Source of the DNA: Fallopia convolvulus
Lineage: Eukaryota; Streptophyta; Magnoliopsida; Caryophyllales; Polygonaceae
NCBI GenBank assembly: GCA_964016875.1
Contig: OZ024721.1
Span: 38,640,323-38,704,322 of the forward strand
Length of the DNA stretch: 64,000 nt
Direction of reading: 5' to 3'
The notes beneath the pieces were generated by a model. It did not search any database, was not told where the DNA came from, and saw only the letters and a program-made list of their open reading frames with translations. The position numbers and the translations under genes are program-made. Below, piece by piece: positions 34,507 through 45,590 of the stretch (the stretch's first letter is position 1; each line of letters starts with the position of its first letter).

Positions 34507-36212
34507 TTAGTAAATATGCAACACATTTAACGGTGTGGATTTTGGCGCAAGCATGTTGAAACGAGCTATAAACATAGTAAATGCTAAGTATGTAATTCCC
34601 TTTACACATAAGCGGGATGGTAGGCAGAATTCTGGTCGCTTTAACGACATTTGTACAGTTTGTAGCTGGATTTGATCTATAGAAAACATGGGTTTTTGAC
34701 CCACATAGCTTCTAGGGGCTAATATACGGAAGAAGCGCCAATCTGTTTCCGATCCTATTTTTGGTGTGAGTTTGTTAGTTGGGTCTTCCAATTCCCTCAT
34801 CACAAAGGTAAGTCGGTTAGACTTTATACGAACTGTTTGATCCATTTTCTTAGTGTCGATTGTCACAACCTGCAAAAGAAGGTGCAGGAAGAGAACACAA
34901 TGCGGGTTGCAATAGAGCATATTGTTGTTTGCCATTTTGATTGAGTTTACCTTATAGGCATAGTTCCCTTTGTGGGTTTGATACAAATGGTAAGGAGTTT
35001 TATGTCTCCTAGAGTTAGTTTGTTCCACTCTACACATGACAGTGTAAACAACGAACTTTGAGTTCACAAAGGTGGAAACCACACAATTCATTGAGGGTGT
35101 ACCTCCAATAAAACAACACAGCAAAGAGCAATACCCCATGAACAGGCCTTTAGGCCAAAAAACAAGATTAACGAGAAAAAGAGAGGGTGGACCTCTAGAA
35201 AACAAGCCATCAACAACCAAGTTAATTGGACTTGTAATAGTCACAGGTTGACTCGTTACAAACGAAAAAAAAACTCAAGATTAAGAGAAAAAATAACAGA
35301 GAGAGGTAGATCAATGTAGCAGGGCATTAACCATGTTATCTTAGGCCATAGGAGCAGCCCCATAGAAAGATTAGAAGGGAGATGGGCACGGAAAGAAAAT
35401 ACCCGATTAAGACCGGCATTCAAGGAACTAGAGTGGGGGAAGGAGCGGCGCCAATCAACAGGAGGAGGGTACGCACCAGACTGGACCACCCAGAACCCGC
35501 AGCACCACCACCACCGCCAAGAGACGACCGTCATCCCAACAAGCCACCGACCACGTCCATGCCATAGTACCGCAGCAGGGAAACACCGCCGGCTCCAACG
35601 AGAATCATTGCCTCCACGAAAGACTTGATCAGAGGAAGTTGGTGAGACCAAAGGGATTTCCGACCAAGCAGAACCAGAGCACCCCGCAGCGTGCCTTGGG
35701 ACGCCAAGAGCGAATTGAAATCGGGATTTAGTGATTGTGAGGATATCCCCGGAAAGGCATCGCTCGGAAATAAACCTCTTCCTGGACCAGGCGACTAGCC
35801 CCGGCGAGCCAAAGCGATGCCAAAAGATTGAGAGTGGCGGCCACCACAGACCGATTATCGGTTGACAGGAGGCGTTAGTCGTGCGATTGTTGACGGCCTC
35901 GCGGAATCGCTTTTTAGCCCACTCCACACTAGAGTAAAGAGGGAACAGTAAAGGGGCAAATCTCAACCCCAGATGCAAGCACAAGAGTAGAACAACACTT
36001 TCGTGGCCACCGGAGATCGTTAAGAGTACTAGTGAAGGGAGCCAGATTAAACTCCAAAAGCCGGAAGAGGCGACGGGATTGAGAGGCTTAGACTGCCGGA
36101 TTTTTGTCGGAGGCGATGAGATCTCGATGTTTATCTTCAATTGGGTTTTGAGCTTGACCGGATTTGTGGTCGTGAACCTGTCGGAGACGGTGGAGTCTGG
36201 GGGCGGCGGCAT
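34507..36212 (-). pseudogene. LINE 5' region with putative ORF1, unrecognised
   Basis: A 318-codon frame starts at an ATG at 36212 (MPPPPDSTVSDRF) and ends at 35256. A second frame, lacking an ATG at its start, covers 35244-34507 and includes MDQTVRIKSNRLTF and DWRFFRILAPRSY. Their place, between the LINE 5' end and the endonuclease, is where plant L1 elements carry ORF1 (a gag-like RNA-binding protein). I see neither the usual DUF4283 text nor a CCHC knuckle. The first frame may partly be 5' UTR. Assignment as ORF1 is by position only. Confidence 0.4.
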
Positions 36213-37211
36213 GGTGAGCTAGGGTTAGGGGCGGGGATGAGTTGCGAAGAGTTGGGCGCGTGCCGCGCGTTCTCTTGAGTGTTGACTTGAATGCCTCCTA
36301 TGTGTTACCATGCGAAGATTCCATTCATCTTTGGCCGAATACATAGATAGATCCTTGAACTTACAACTTTTGTTCGCTCAGACCCCCCAACTAAAAAACT
36401 TATTTTTTAACCCCAAACTTTACACTTTTATTCTATTAAACCCATTTTGCTGATCTAGCCACGCGAGTGCACATCACATAAAACTTTGTCGAGTTTAATG
36501 ATATAAATAGGTGGCATGGATTTTTGCAATGAATTTTTATTTTTTTTATTTGATCTTTTATTTTTTATTTTTAATTTAGCACCATTTTCTTCCATTATCT
36601 GGTCATTGAGCATTTGAGCCCTTCTTTCATTTTCTTTTTTCTACTTTTATTCCTTCTTTATTTTTTTCTATTTGCTGCTTCAATCAATTGAACCCTAAAT
36701 CAAAAGTTCAAGAAATTCTAAATTCCATGATCAACAATTGAACTCAAAATCTCAAAATTTTTTCCTCCCAGTTTTGAGTTATGCTCTTGAATGGAGATTG
36801 AATGTAAAGTTGGGAACGAGGGAGTTGAGAACGAGGAGACGAATCTGTAGACTTTGACGAGGCAGAGAAAATATGCTGACGGTGAAGAATTTGAGTCCAA
36901 TCGTTTCAGATCCGCCAAAATTAACAAGTTCTTGACATGGGTATTTTTCAGATCTGAAAGGCTAATGGATAGACTTTGATGAAGCACGAATTTGTAGACA
37001 ATGGAGCGGAGGCATTGACGAGGCTGAGAATTTTTTCACATATGAAATGGTGACAATGGAGCGGATTCCATCAAACCCTTTTCTTCTTTTTTTTCTTGTA
37101 ATTCAAACCCTTTTTTCTAAACCAGAACCAAAGACAATCAGGACGGAACGACACCATTAAAACAAAATTTCTAGATCTGGGACCTCAAATCAAGACGGAA
37201 GACGACGTGAG

Positions 37212-37401
37212 TATAAGGGAATAATCAAGTATTAATTATTTCCTTGTAATTAGTCTATCAATTATCTTTCAATTAGCTTGATTGATTAGCACAATTATAG
37301 GCCACAATCACCTTGATTGATTGTTTGCTCTTTGTATAAATAAGAGCCTTCATGGCATTAATAAAGTTGTCTTATTTCCTACAAATACAAAACTCTCTTT
37401 A
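37212..37401 (+). repeat. Miniature element 5' LTR
   Basis: 190 bp, containing a TATA box TATAAATAAG (about 37336-37345) and an AATAAAG signal; followed immediately by the PBS. Confidence 0.88.
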
Positions 37402-37449
37402 TGGTATCGGAGCAATTTGCCTAACCGCTTTTGATCCTCCATTTTTTCA

Positions 37450-38324
37450 ATGGCTTCTGATGTATATGATCAGTTCCATTAACTACCACCAAATCTAAAA
37501 ATTCGCTTCCGCAAAACTCTTTCGTTCAAAATGAATCCAATCCACTTCGTTTTGTCACTAGACAAAGCACCATCAATTCCGTATCACTACCAAGTGACTC
37601 CTTCACAAAACATCAACAAATTAACCACCCGAGATTGCCTCCCGACATCTCCGACGAAACCAGGATCGCCTCCCGGCGTATCTGACAAAACAAAGATCGC
37701 CTCCGGGCGACTCACAAAAGCCGAGATCGCCTCCGGGCGACTCATAAAAAGCCCAGATCGCCTCTGGGCGACTCACACAAATTCGAGATCACCTTCGGGT
37801 GACTCACACAAAACCGAGATTGCCTCCGGGCGACTCACACAAATCCGAGATCGCCTCTGGGCGACTCACACAAAGCTGAGATCGCCTCTGGGCGACTCAC
37901 ACAAAGCCGAGATCACCTTCGTCTCCAACGAAGATTGCCCCGGTTCGGAGCAATTTGCCTAACGGCTTTTGATCCTCCATTTTTTTCCATGGCTTCGGAT
38001 GTATATGATCAGTTTCCATTAACTACCACCAAATCGAAAAATTCGCTTCCGCAAAACTCTTTCGTTCAAAATGAATCCAATCCGCTTCGTTTTGCCACTA
38101 GACAAAGACCATCAATTCCGTATCACTACCAATTGACTCCTTCACAAAACATCAACAAATTAACCGCCGAGATTGCCTCCCGGCATCTCCGACGAAACCA
38201 AGATGGCCTCCCGGCGTATCTGACAAAACCAAGACCGCCTTCGGGTGACTCACAAAAGCCGAGATCGCCTCAGGGGGACTCACAAAAAGCCGAGATCGCC
38301 TCCGAGCGACTCACACAAAGCTGA
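37450..38324 (+). pseudogene. Gag-like start, duplicated, running into the minisatellite
   Basis: At about 37991 an ATG opens MASDVYDQFPLTTTKSK, followed by NSLPQNSFVQNESNP and PSIPYHYQLTPSQN, and then repeats. The same segment, one frameshift different, lies at 37450-37610. The style matches the N-terminal end of copia gag proteins in related plant elements, but no UBN2 domain or zinc knuckle follows. It may serve only as packaging and leader sequence. Confidence 0.5.
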
Positions 38325-38638
38325 GATCGCCTCCGGGCGACTCACAAAAAGCCGAGATCGCCTCTAGGCAACTCACACAAAGCCGAGATCGCCTTTAGGC
38401 GACTCACACAAAGCCGAGATCGCCTCTAGGCGACTCACACAAAGCCGAGATCGCCTCCGGGTGACTCACACAAAGCCGAGATCGCCTCCGGGTGACTCAC
38501 ACAAAGCCGAGATCGCCTCCGGGCGACTCACACAAATCCGAGATTGCCTCTTGGCGACTCACACAAAGCCGAGATCTCCAGGCGACTCACACAAAGCTGA
38601 GATCATCTTCGTCTCCAACAAAGATTGCCCCGGTTCAA
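37620..38638 (+). repeat. 31-bp minisatellite arrays in the miniature element
   Basis: The core unit is GCCGAGATCGCCTCCGGG plus CGACTCACACAAA (31 bp). There are roughly ten units at 37650-37925 and about fourteen at 38200-38615. Both arrays end in the same CTTCGTCTCCAAC segment. The arrays lie in two tandem copies of the internal region (about 37409-37946 and 37953-38638). All three plus-strand frames through the unit are free of stops, so long repetitive frames appear (37531-37962 and 38461-38715). Confidence 0.85.
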
Positions 38639-38691
38639 TCAACTCATTCACAAGCTTGGACTTTCAACATGGCGTCGCGCTTGAGGGGGCA

Positions 38692-38881
38692 TATAAGGGA
38701 ATAATCAAGTATTAATTATTTCCTTGTAATTAGTCTATCAATTATCTTTCAATTAGCTTGATTGATTAGCACAATTATAGGCCACAATCACCTTGATTGA
38801 TTGTTTGCTCTTTGTATAAATAAGAGCCTTCATGGCATTAATAAAGTTGTCTTATTTCCTACAAATACAAAACTCTCTATA
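38692..38881 (+). repeat. Miniature element 3' LTR
   Basis: 190 bp, almost identical to 37212-37401; preceded immediately by a G-rich PPT. Confidence 0.88.
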
Positions 38882-39465
38882 GTGGGAACGCCAACCGTGA
38901 CGGAAGACGACGAGTCTTCTTCCACGGGTCTTGAATTTCAGATCTCTTCCTGGATTGCATCAGGGGAAGCCGGGCGCCGTGGGAACGCCAATCGGGGACA
39001 GGGAAGCTGGCGACGACGGGGAGGGCGGCCTTGAGGTCCGGGGGAAGGAGAAGCCGATCTTTGGTGACCTTTCTCTATGAAACATCTAGTTGCATTGATT
39101 GCTTTATCAATTTTGATCTGGGATTGGGGGTTTCAGATCTCCAATTTGGGGATGTATTTTTGCAATTGATTTGTGGGGAGAAGCTTATGTGGCTAACCTA
39201 TTATATTAAAATTGCTTTATCAATTTTAAAGTGTAATATGTGTCAACCAATCATAAAAAATGAGCTTATGTGGCTTACAAGTCATTAAAATACATCTTAT
39301 GTGGCAAAATGTCACCGAGCGTGTACATCACGTTCTTAAGAAATTGCTCAATAGAACAAAAGTGTAAAGTTAGGGGGTTAAAAAATAGATTTTTTAGTTG
39401 GGGGGTCTGAGCAAACAAAAGTTATAAGTTCAGGGGTCCATCTATGTATTCGGCCATTCATCTTT

Positions 39466-40184
39466 TTATAAAAATGTCCATAAACCCTTGATATGCTTCA
39501 TCGATTCAATACTCAACTTATAAGGGTCATTCAAAACTTGACCTTCATATATAACAAGTCAATCGTGTATGGATGTTTTTATGAAACTAGGTACTTCTAT
39601 TCTTAAGCAAGATTTCATAGAGATTGCAATCACTTCTACATCTGGCACATGAGGAGAAAAAAAACAATCTTTGCTACTTATGTAATTAAGGACATATGGT
39701 TACATAAAACAAGTGTTCTAACTAGAAGCTAGCTAGTTGGTATTTCTACAGATGCTCCTCTGGCTAGGAAAACCCACAATGACTAATGTAATGGGAAGAA
39801 GAAAACTATTAGACTAAGCCGATCAACAAGGTTGGCATGATGAAGGACTTTAACTTATTTGATATCATGATGCATCTATGATTAAAATAGATGTTGAACA
39901 ATGCATGTAGTTTTAAGTCAGCACTAAAAGTAGAAATCCGCTACAAAGGCATTCTGACAGTTATATTGATAGATATCCAACATCTATAAATAGAATGGGG
40001 TAAACTTATTCTTATTAATGCTATCAACGGAAATAATACATGTATGTGGGAAATTGATATTATTGTTGCTAACATCAAAGCTCATCTATCATTTTGTTAC
40101 TTTTTCTTTATCTTATGTACATGCACAAGAAAATCAATGAGTATGCTAACAAAATTACATACCTTGTTGTGAAGCTTAGAGAGA
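39466..40184. other. Unassigned AT-rich stretch
   Basis: No gene or transposon terminus is recognised. The stretch lies between MULE 2 and the LTR of the copia relic Copia-D. Confidence 0.4.
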
Positions 40185-41771
40185 TATAAAATTGGAGAAA
40201 CAAATTTGATTCTTATTATGCACAAAGAGGAGTATATACAGATATAAAGAGGAGACTTGCTCCCTAAGCTATACAAAATACAAGTCCTAAAATACCCTTA
40301 GTCTAATAATCTCCCTCAAGTTGGCACATGGAGATCAAGAACGTCCAACTTGCGAAGAAGAAATTGAAATTGTTGTCGATCTAAGGGTTTGGTAAATAAA
40401 TCGGCCGGCGGATCATGTGTTCGGGCATGACTCGTGGCAACAGTACCATTGAGTAGTAAATCACGAACAAAATGACAATCAATCTCGATATGCTTGGTCG
40501 TCCCTTCATGAAACACAAGATTAGATGTGTTATGTATCTTAATCTTATGTTGTAACTTGTAAACACTCAAGCTCATATAGTAAAGCACATAGATAGGTAG
40601 AAGCTAGGATGCATGAGACCTGACCTAAAACTACTCGGGTTGACCCTTGACTGAACCATGACCCACTCCCTCAAGCCGCTTGACCATCTTGGTTTAGTAT
40701 GGCTCGAGTTGTGGTGTTGGAGGAGGCAGTTGGATCACATTTGAATGTTTTGGGCCATGATCTCTTGAAGACGTTCTAATGGGCCTGTTTGATAATGGGC
40801 CTGATCTGACCTGAGAGCGCTTCTGGCTCTTTAATTGGAACGACGTCGTTAGAGGAATTGGGGGCAGATAAATAGCGATGTTGGAACCCTAGCTCCTGGT
40901 CTTTGCCATTCTCTACGCCGCTGTGAAAGATTAGGGTTTGGAGCTCTCGAGCCTTTCCTCTGATTCTTTCACCTTGGTGCCTTGAGAAGAAGTGAAGTCC
41001 AAAAGAAGAAGAAAGAAAGGGAAGAGAGAAAGAGAGATGTGGGAGATGGAAGCCTTGGTGGCTTGAGCTCTTGTGAGCTTGTCCGATTCTTCTCTGTTCT
41101 TCCTGCTTTGTGCTTTTCTGTTCTTCTCTTGTTCCTAGCTTTTTCCATCTGTGTGCTTGCTTGTAAACGCTAGTGTGTTGGCCTTAGATGCCTAGTGGAT
41201 TGGGCGAGTCCCCCTCTTGAGACTCCGCAGAGTAGGGTAAAACCGAACTGCGTAAACAAACCTTGTTGTTCATTGCGTTTTTCAATCGTTTTCAAAACTA
41301 ACCAACTCAATCGAAGCGGATCTGAGTATTTGAGCCTTTCAAGCTGCAATATGGAGGGTGGCTTGACTATCACAAGAGAGACGCATAGGAGTGGAATGAG
41401 CAATGTCGAGGGAGCGTAATAAAGATTTTGACCATATCAATTCGGTGCAGACAGAGGCCATGGAGCGATATTTAGCCTTGACGGAAGAACGAGACACAAT
41501 ATGTTGTTTCTTCATTTCCCAGGAGACCAAAGAGGTGCCTAAACAAACGAAGAAGTAGGTGATCGACCGCCGAGTAAGAGGGCAAGCAGCCCAATCAGAA
41601 TCACAATAAGCAGAAATCTGAAGAGAACTAATCGCAGACAACAACAAAACTTGACCGGGATGACCCTTAAGGTATCGCAAAACGTGAATGGCACCATGCC
41701 AATGGTCAAGTTTGGGCCCCATTAAAACCATTAAAAATTCCTCATGATTTTTGTTATCTATTTGGTCCATA
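40185..41771 (-). mobile_element. Copia-D relic, 3' end, split by a solo-LTR-like insert
   Basis: The 3' LTR is 40185-40308 (124 bp; minus strand TATTAGAC...TTTTATA, another TA...TA LTR), preceded on the minus strand by the PPT TTGAGGGAGAT. RNase H pieces lie at 40588-40316 (KHIEIDCHFVRD, ADLFTKPLDR, ending LDLHVPT) and 41770-41342 (AYCDSDWAACPLTRRS, SRSSVKAKYRSM, SCDSQATLHIA). The frame breaks between HIAA and NLVFHE because of the insert at 40528-41341. The element is truncated upstream at about 41771. Confidence 0.82.
40528..41341 (+). mobile_element. Solo-LTR-like insertion in Copia-D RNase H
   Basis: 814 bp beginning TGTTATGTATC and ending GAGCCTTTCA (TG...CA), interrupting RNase H between HIAA and NLVFHE. 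Flanks are AGATG (40523-40527) and AGCTG (41342-41346), a 5-bp duplication with one mismatch. It contains a TAAATAG TATA-like motif near 40867-40873 and a GC-richer leader, but no coding frame of note. I infer a solo LTR; an unrelated insertion with the same ends cannot be excluded. Confidence 0.65.
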
Positions 41772-42479
41772 GTGGTGGAGAATTAGGATGCTGATGCAAA
41801 CTTATGGTAGTCTAGTTTTTCATTGTTGATTTTGAGTGAAACACATGTCACTTAAACAGTTAGAGTGAGAGTAAAGCACGTACATTACCCTTGGTGAGGT
41901 CTAGAATGCATGAATGGTTTTTGCTCTATGCTTGAATAAAATGCATGCTAGGACGTCTTGGTCAAGTTGTGATTATATGTTGACTTGCTCTATGGATTAT
42001 GAGATGAATACATGATTGCAATGTTGTGGTGTACGTATAGAGAAATACAAAGATTATAGACATGGATAAAGGAAGTAAGGTGTCATTAAAATCGTCAAGT
42101 TTGCCACAAAAAGTGTTTATTGAACCCAATCGCTGTCTATTGATGAAATTAATAATCATGTATATTTGTGGGGATTTTGCACATGGAAGTTCAAATTTCA
42201 TGTCTATTTCTGGATTTAATTGGAAATAGTGCTCCATCAAAAAAATTGAAAATAGTAGGTGGTAAAATTTACTACATTGATTAGGAGAAAGAAAGAGCAA
42301 ATTAGGCCCAAATTTCATTATCTATTTTTTTTCTTTGCCAATTTGATTAAAACTCCCATATTGACATGTTACGATGTACCTTTTTTATTGGATGAATTAA
42401 ATAAATAGAAAAAAAAAGAGGCTAATTAGGTGGATATTAAGGAGTGTGTGAAAATTAGCTAAATAGCAAAACCCCTCAT
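41772..42479. other. Unassigned AT-rich stretch
   Basis: About 700 bp with only short random frames and no recognisable transposon ends. Confidence 0.4.
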
Positions 42480-43965
42480 CACCCACCCCCACCCCACTCC
42501 CACCGAGTTGACTCGGTCGTTGACCGGGTTGAATCGCCCGTTGACCGAGTTGACTCGGTCGTTGACCACCCGTTGACTGGCGTTGACCGAGCGTTGACCG
42601 GCGTTGACCGGTTGACCATCATCACTATCATCACTATCATCGTTGTCATCACTACTTGATGACTATCATCACTGTCATTAATCGTCATCAACAGTCATCA
42701 ACCATTATCAAATGTCATCAAGTGTCATCACGATTTGATTGTCATCAACTATCATCACAAATTGTCATCACAATTTTATTCACCGTCATCACAATTCTTT
42801 TTCACTGTCATCACACTTTTTTGATGACAAAAAAGTGTAATAAAAGGTAAAAAATGTCATCAAAATGTCTTAATAACACTTTTTGATGACAAAAAGTATC
42901 ATCAATGGCATTCAACCACATAAAAACAACCGTCATCACAATTTATTTCACCGGCATCACAATTTTTTCCACCGTCATCACAATTTTTTGATGACAAAAA
43001 GTGTAATAAATGGCAAAAAGTGTCATCAAAAGTATCATCAAAGGCATTCAACCATATAAACACTATCGTCATCAACTGTTATCACTTGTCATCGTTACTT
43101 GATGACGGTTTGATGATAAACAAGTGTCATCAAACCGTCATCACGTAAGTGTCATCAAATATGTGTCATCGTTATCATCACTGTCATCACTACTTGATGA
43201 CGGTTTGATTGTCATCAACTATTATCATAAATATCATCTCTACTTGATGACGGTTTGATTCTCATCAATCATCATAACTATTTGACGATTCGATTAATTT
43301 GTCACCTAAAAACAACCGTCATCACTGTCATCACAATTTTTTTCACCGTCATCACAATTTTTTGATGACAAAAAGTGTAATAAAAGGTAAAAAATGTCAT
43401 TAAAATATCATGATGACAACTTTTTTATGACAAAAAGTATCATAAAAAACACGGATAACCAAAAAGTATAATAAAAGGTAAAAAGTGTCATGTAAATGTC
43501 TTGAGGATAACTTTTTGATGACAAAAAGTATCATCAAAGGCATTCAACCACATAAAAATAACCATCAACACACATAAAAAACAAAGTTGTCATCACATAT
43601 CTATTATCACGTTTAATTTTTTAGTGTCATCAAATATGATCGCATACAACTTTTTAGTGTCATCAAATATGTGTCAACACATACAATTTTTTCTAATTTT
43701 TGATGACGGTTTGATTGTCATCAACTATCATAACAAATGTCATCTCTACTTGATGACGGTTCGATTGTCATCAATCGTCATCGCTATTTGATGACGGTTT
43801 GATTGTCGTCAATTATCATCGCTACTTGATGATGGTTTGATTAATTTGTAATCAAAAGAGCCTTGATGACAAACAAGTGTCATCAAAGGGCCTTGATGAC
43901 AAACAACCGTCATCAAGTGTCATTAAACTGTCATCACTTAAGACTTGTTCGTTTTTATCATCACT
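42480..43965. repeat. GTTGACC and TGATGAC/GTCATCA short-motif repeat field
   Basis: The left 130 bp (42500-42620) repeats a 9-bp GTTGACCGR motif. The rest is filled with GTCATCA and its complement TGATGAC in both orientations, plus recurring longer phrases such as GATGACAAAAAGT. Dense short direct and inverted motifs of this kind are typical of subterminal regions of CACTA (En/Spm) transposons. No open frame is meaningful here. Confidence 0.7.
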
Positions 43966-44140
43966 ACAAAAAATAGTTTTCATCAAATCTTTTTACCAAA
44001 TAAAAATAGTTGTCATCACCGCAAAAAAAAACAATTGTTATTACTAAAAAAATCAAATTGAATCATCACTTGTCATCACTAAATACAAACATGTCATCAA
44101 CAAAAAAGATTATTATTAAGTGTCATCATAATTATTAATA

Positions 44141-44211
44141 AGCCTATGAGGGATTTGAACCCACATCATTATTTTTTAAGAAAAATGCTCTACCATTTGA
44201 GCTAATAGGCT
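44141..44211 (-). pseudogene. tRNA-like sequence (pseudo-tRNA, loop triplet TAA)
   Basis: On the minus strand, AGCCTAT pairs perfectly with ATAGGCT as a 7-bp acceptor stem. A D-arm GCTC...GAGC with AAATGGTA loop follows. The anticodon arm is weak (a T run against AATAA) with loop CTTAAAA, putting TAA at the anticodon. The T-arm contains GGTTCAAATCC, matching B-box text. There is no long variable arm, which a leucine tRNA would need, and the anticodon stem has a mismatch, so I call it a tRNA-derived relic. Confidence 0.55.
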
Positions 44212-45268
44212 AAATACATTTTTATAAAAAAATAGATTCTAAATTAAATTATACTAGAAAAGAAGAAAGTAGGAATTACCTCAACCATAAATTTGAATGC
44301 ACAATTTGGAAAGACAAGCCTCCAAGTGATCATCAACAGGGGCATATTCTCCTGTGTAATTCCTTAAATCCAAAACCTATACATGATCATCAACAACAAA
44401 ATAATTCAAATTCCAACAGAGATTTTGATTCAAATTCACTTCTAATGTATTTTAGCCAAAATATAGCTTGGTCTAGAATTATGAATGCAAGTGATTCAAA
44501 CATGAAATCAAAACGCAAATCATCAACAGATTACTCATAAGAATGAAACTAACTCAGTGGAATATATTGTACATATATTTAACCAACATTGAACTGATAA
44601 TTACAGAGTAATAGGTGACTGAAAAAAGAACATCAGCTATGACACGAGGATTAGTAGCAACCATTTCTCCCCCATTATCTCACATCCTCTGCCTCCATAG
44701 CCACCACCTCATTACTATCTCTTTCCAACCACACTCATTTTTGAGAAATTTCTGGAATTGATTGTAAAAAAATCTCATTTTGGTCCTTATGGTCTAAAAC
44801 TCCTAGTGTGATCTATATGCATTGGGATTCAGTATAGACTAAAACTAGTGAAGATTCAAAACCTATATAAAAATCTACAAAGAGGAAAAGCCATGTTACT
44901 CCAGCATACTTAAGTGCTGCTTAATGGCTTAACAATCATCTCTTCAGGTGAATGCTTTTCAACATTCATGAAATTTGAAGCACATAAGTTAGTCAGACAA
45001 AAATTGTGCAAAAGCACAAAGAATACGATATCATAAATTTACAATCACTGCTCACATATACAAGTAGGAGCAATGACTCAATTAATTAGCAAAAGGCATG
45101 GAAGCTAAATAAATGCAATATCGAAATTCTAATATAGAGATTCCAAAATTAATATGCGAATCAATTCCAGAAAGAAACTAGCAGTGAAAAAACGCAAAAT
45201 CTATTTGAATACGAATAATATACTGATAGCAATGTGAATAATTTAACGAATAGGCACACAGAGATTGA

Positions 45269-45590
45269 TCAAAGAGCATATCGAAGGCACGCCGGCAAGA
45301 CTGAATATTGAACAATAAAGCTCGTCATCCTGCTCACCTCCTCCTTCGAGGTCTTCAATCCGAGCGCGATGAGCAAGTTTTCAAGCTCCACCTCCACGGT
45401 GCTAGGGCTTCGGTGTTGGATCTGGTCTCTGGAGGCCACTTCCGTCTCCACCTCCGCCTCAACTTCCTCCTGAAACGCGTCCACCGCCTCCTCCTCCGCC
45501 ACGGCGGCGATCCTCACCGCGTGATGCCTTTGCGGAAGTAGCAACGAATTTACCCAACAACTATAACCGTAACATCACGAAACCAATGGC
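45269..45590 (-). pseudogene. GC-rich coding-like fragment, unrecognised
   Basis: A 91-codon frame on the minus strand includes AAVAEEEAVDAFQEEVEAEVETEVASRD-type acidic text and then ENLLIALGLKTSKEEVSRM. A second start (MASESERC..GRSPPDELG) lies just upstream in another frame at about 45588. The block resembles the first exon and UTR of a host gene (GT-like sequence GTGAGCAGG follows KEEV), suggesting captured or stranded gene DNA in a CACTA-like context. No family is recognised, and expression is unknown. Confidence 0.35.

Larger units (their letters stand above)
28728..36285 (-). mobile_element. Full-length L1-type LINE with RNase H, split by a solo LTR
   Basis: The element runs on the minus strand from 36285 to a poly(A) tail, seen as a T run at 28728-28739. 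Twelve-base TSDs CTTGAATGCCTC flank it (28716-28727 and 36286-36297). Without the solo LTR and its duplicated 5 bp it is about 6.4 kb. Minus-strand order is a long 5' region with unrecognised ORFs, endonuclease, reverse transcriptase, zinc-finger RT-associated domain, RNase H and poly(A). Frames after the endonuclease are broken by stops and the inserted LTR. Confidence 0.88.
37212..38881 (+). mobile_element. Miniature (TRIM/SMART-like) LTR retrotransposon with minisatellite core
   Basis: Two 190-bp LTRs (37212-37401 and 38692-38881) differ at only one position that I can see. Termini are TATAAGGG...TCTTTA/TCTATA. A PBS TGGTATCGGAGC (37402-37413) directly follows LTR 1, and a PPT CTTGAGGGGGCA directly precedes LTR 2. 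Flanks are GTGAG and GTGGG (TSD with one mismatch). There is no pol. The interior begins with a short gag-like start (MASD.YDQ) that is itself duplicated, then arrays of a 31-bp repeat. It must rely on proteins from other elements. Confidence 0.88.
36333..39455. mobile_element. MULE 2 with long TIRs, host of a miniature LTR element
   Basis: The inverted termini begin GGCCGAATACATAGATAGA on the left and GGCCGAATACATAGATGGA on the right (reverse complement). Homology extends about 160 bp inward (to about 36500 and from about 39290). Perfect 10-bp TSDs ATTCATCTTT lie at 36323-36332 and 39456-39465. No transposase is visible. The core outside the nested element (36540-37206 and 38887-39190) has gene-like, GC-richer pieces (for example 38890-39060) that may be captured host sequence, but I do not recognise them. 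Confidence 0.85.

Noticed and set aside
37640..38620. CRISPR-like array (31-bp repeats)
   Set aside because: The units are contiguous with no unique spacers, in a plant retroelement; it is a minisatellite.
42479..42691. Thr/Ser-rich ORF over the GTTGACC repeat
   Set aside because: Pure tandem-repeat translation; no start context or conservation.
44141..44211. Functional tRNA-Leu(UAA) gene
   Set aside because: It lacks the long variable arm required of leucine tRNAs and has a mismatched anticodon stem; kept as a relic.
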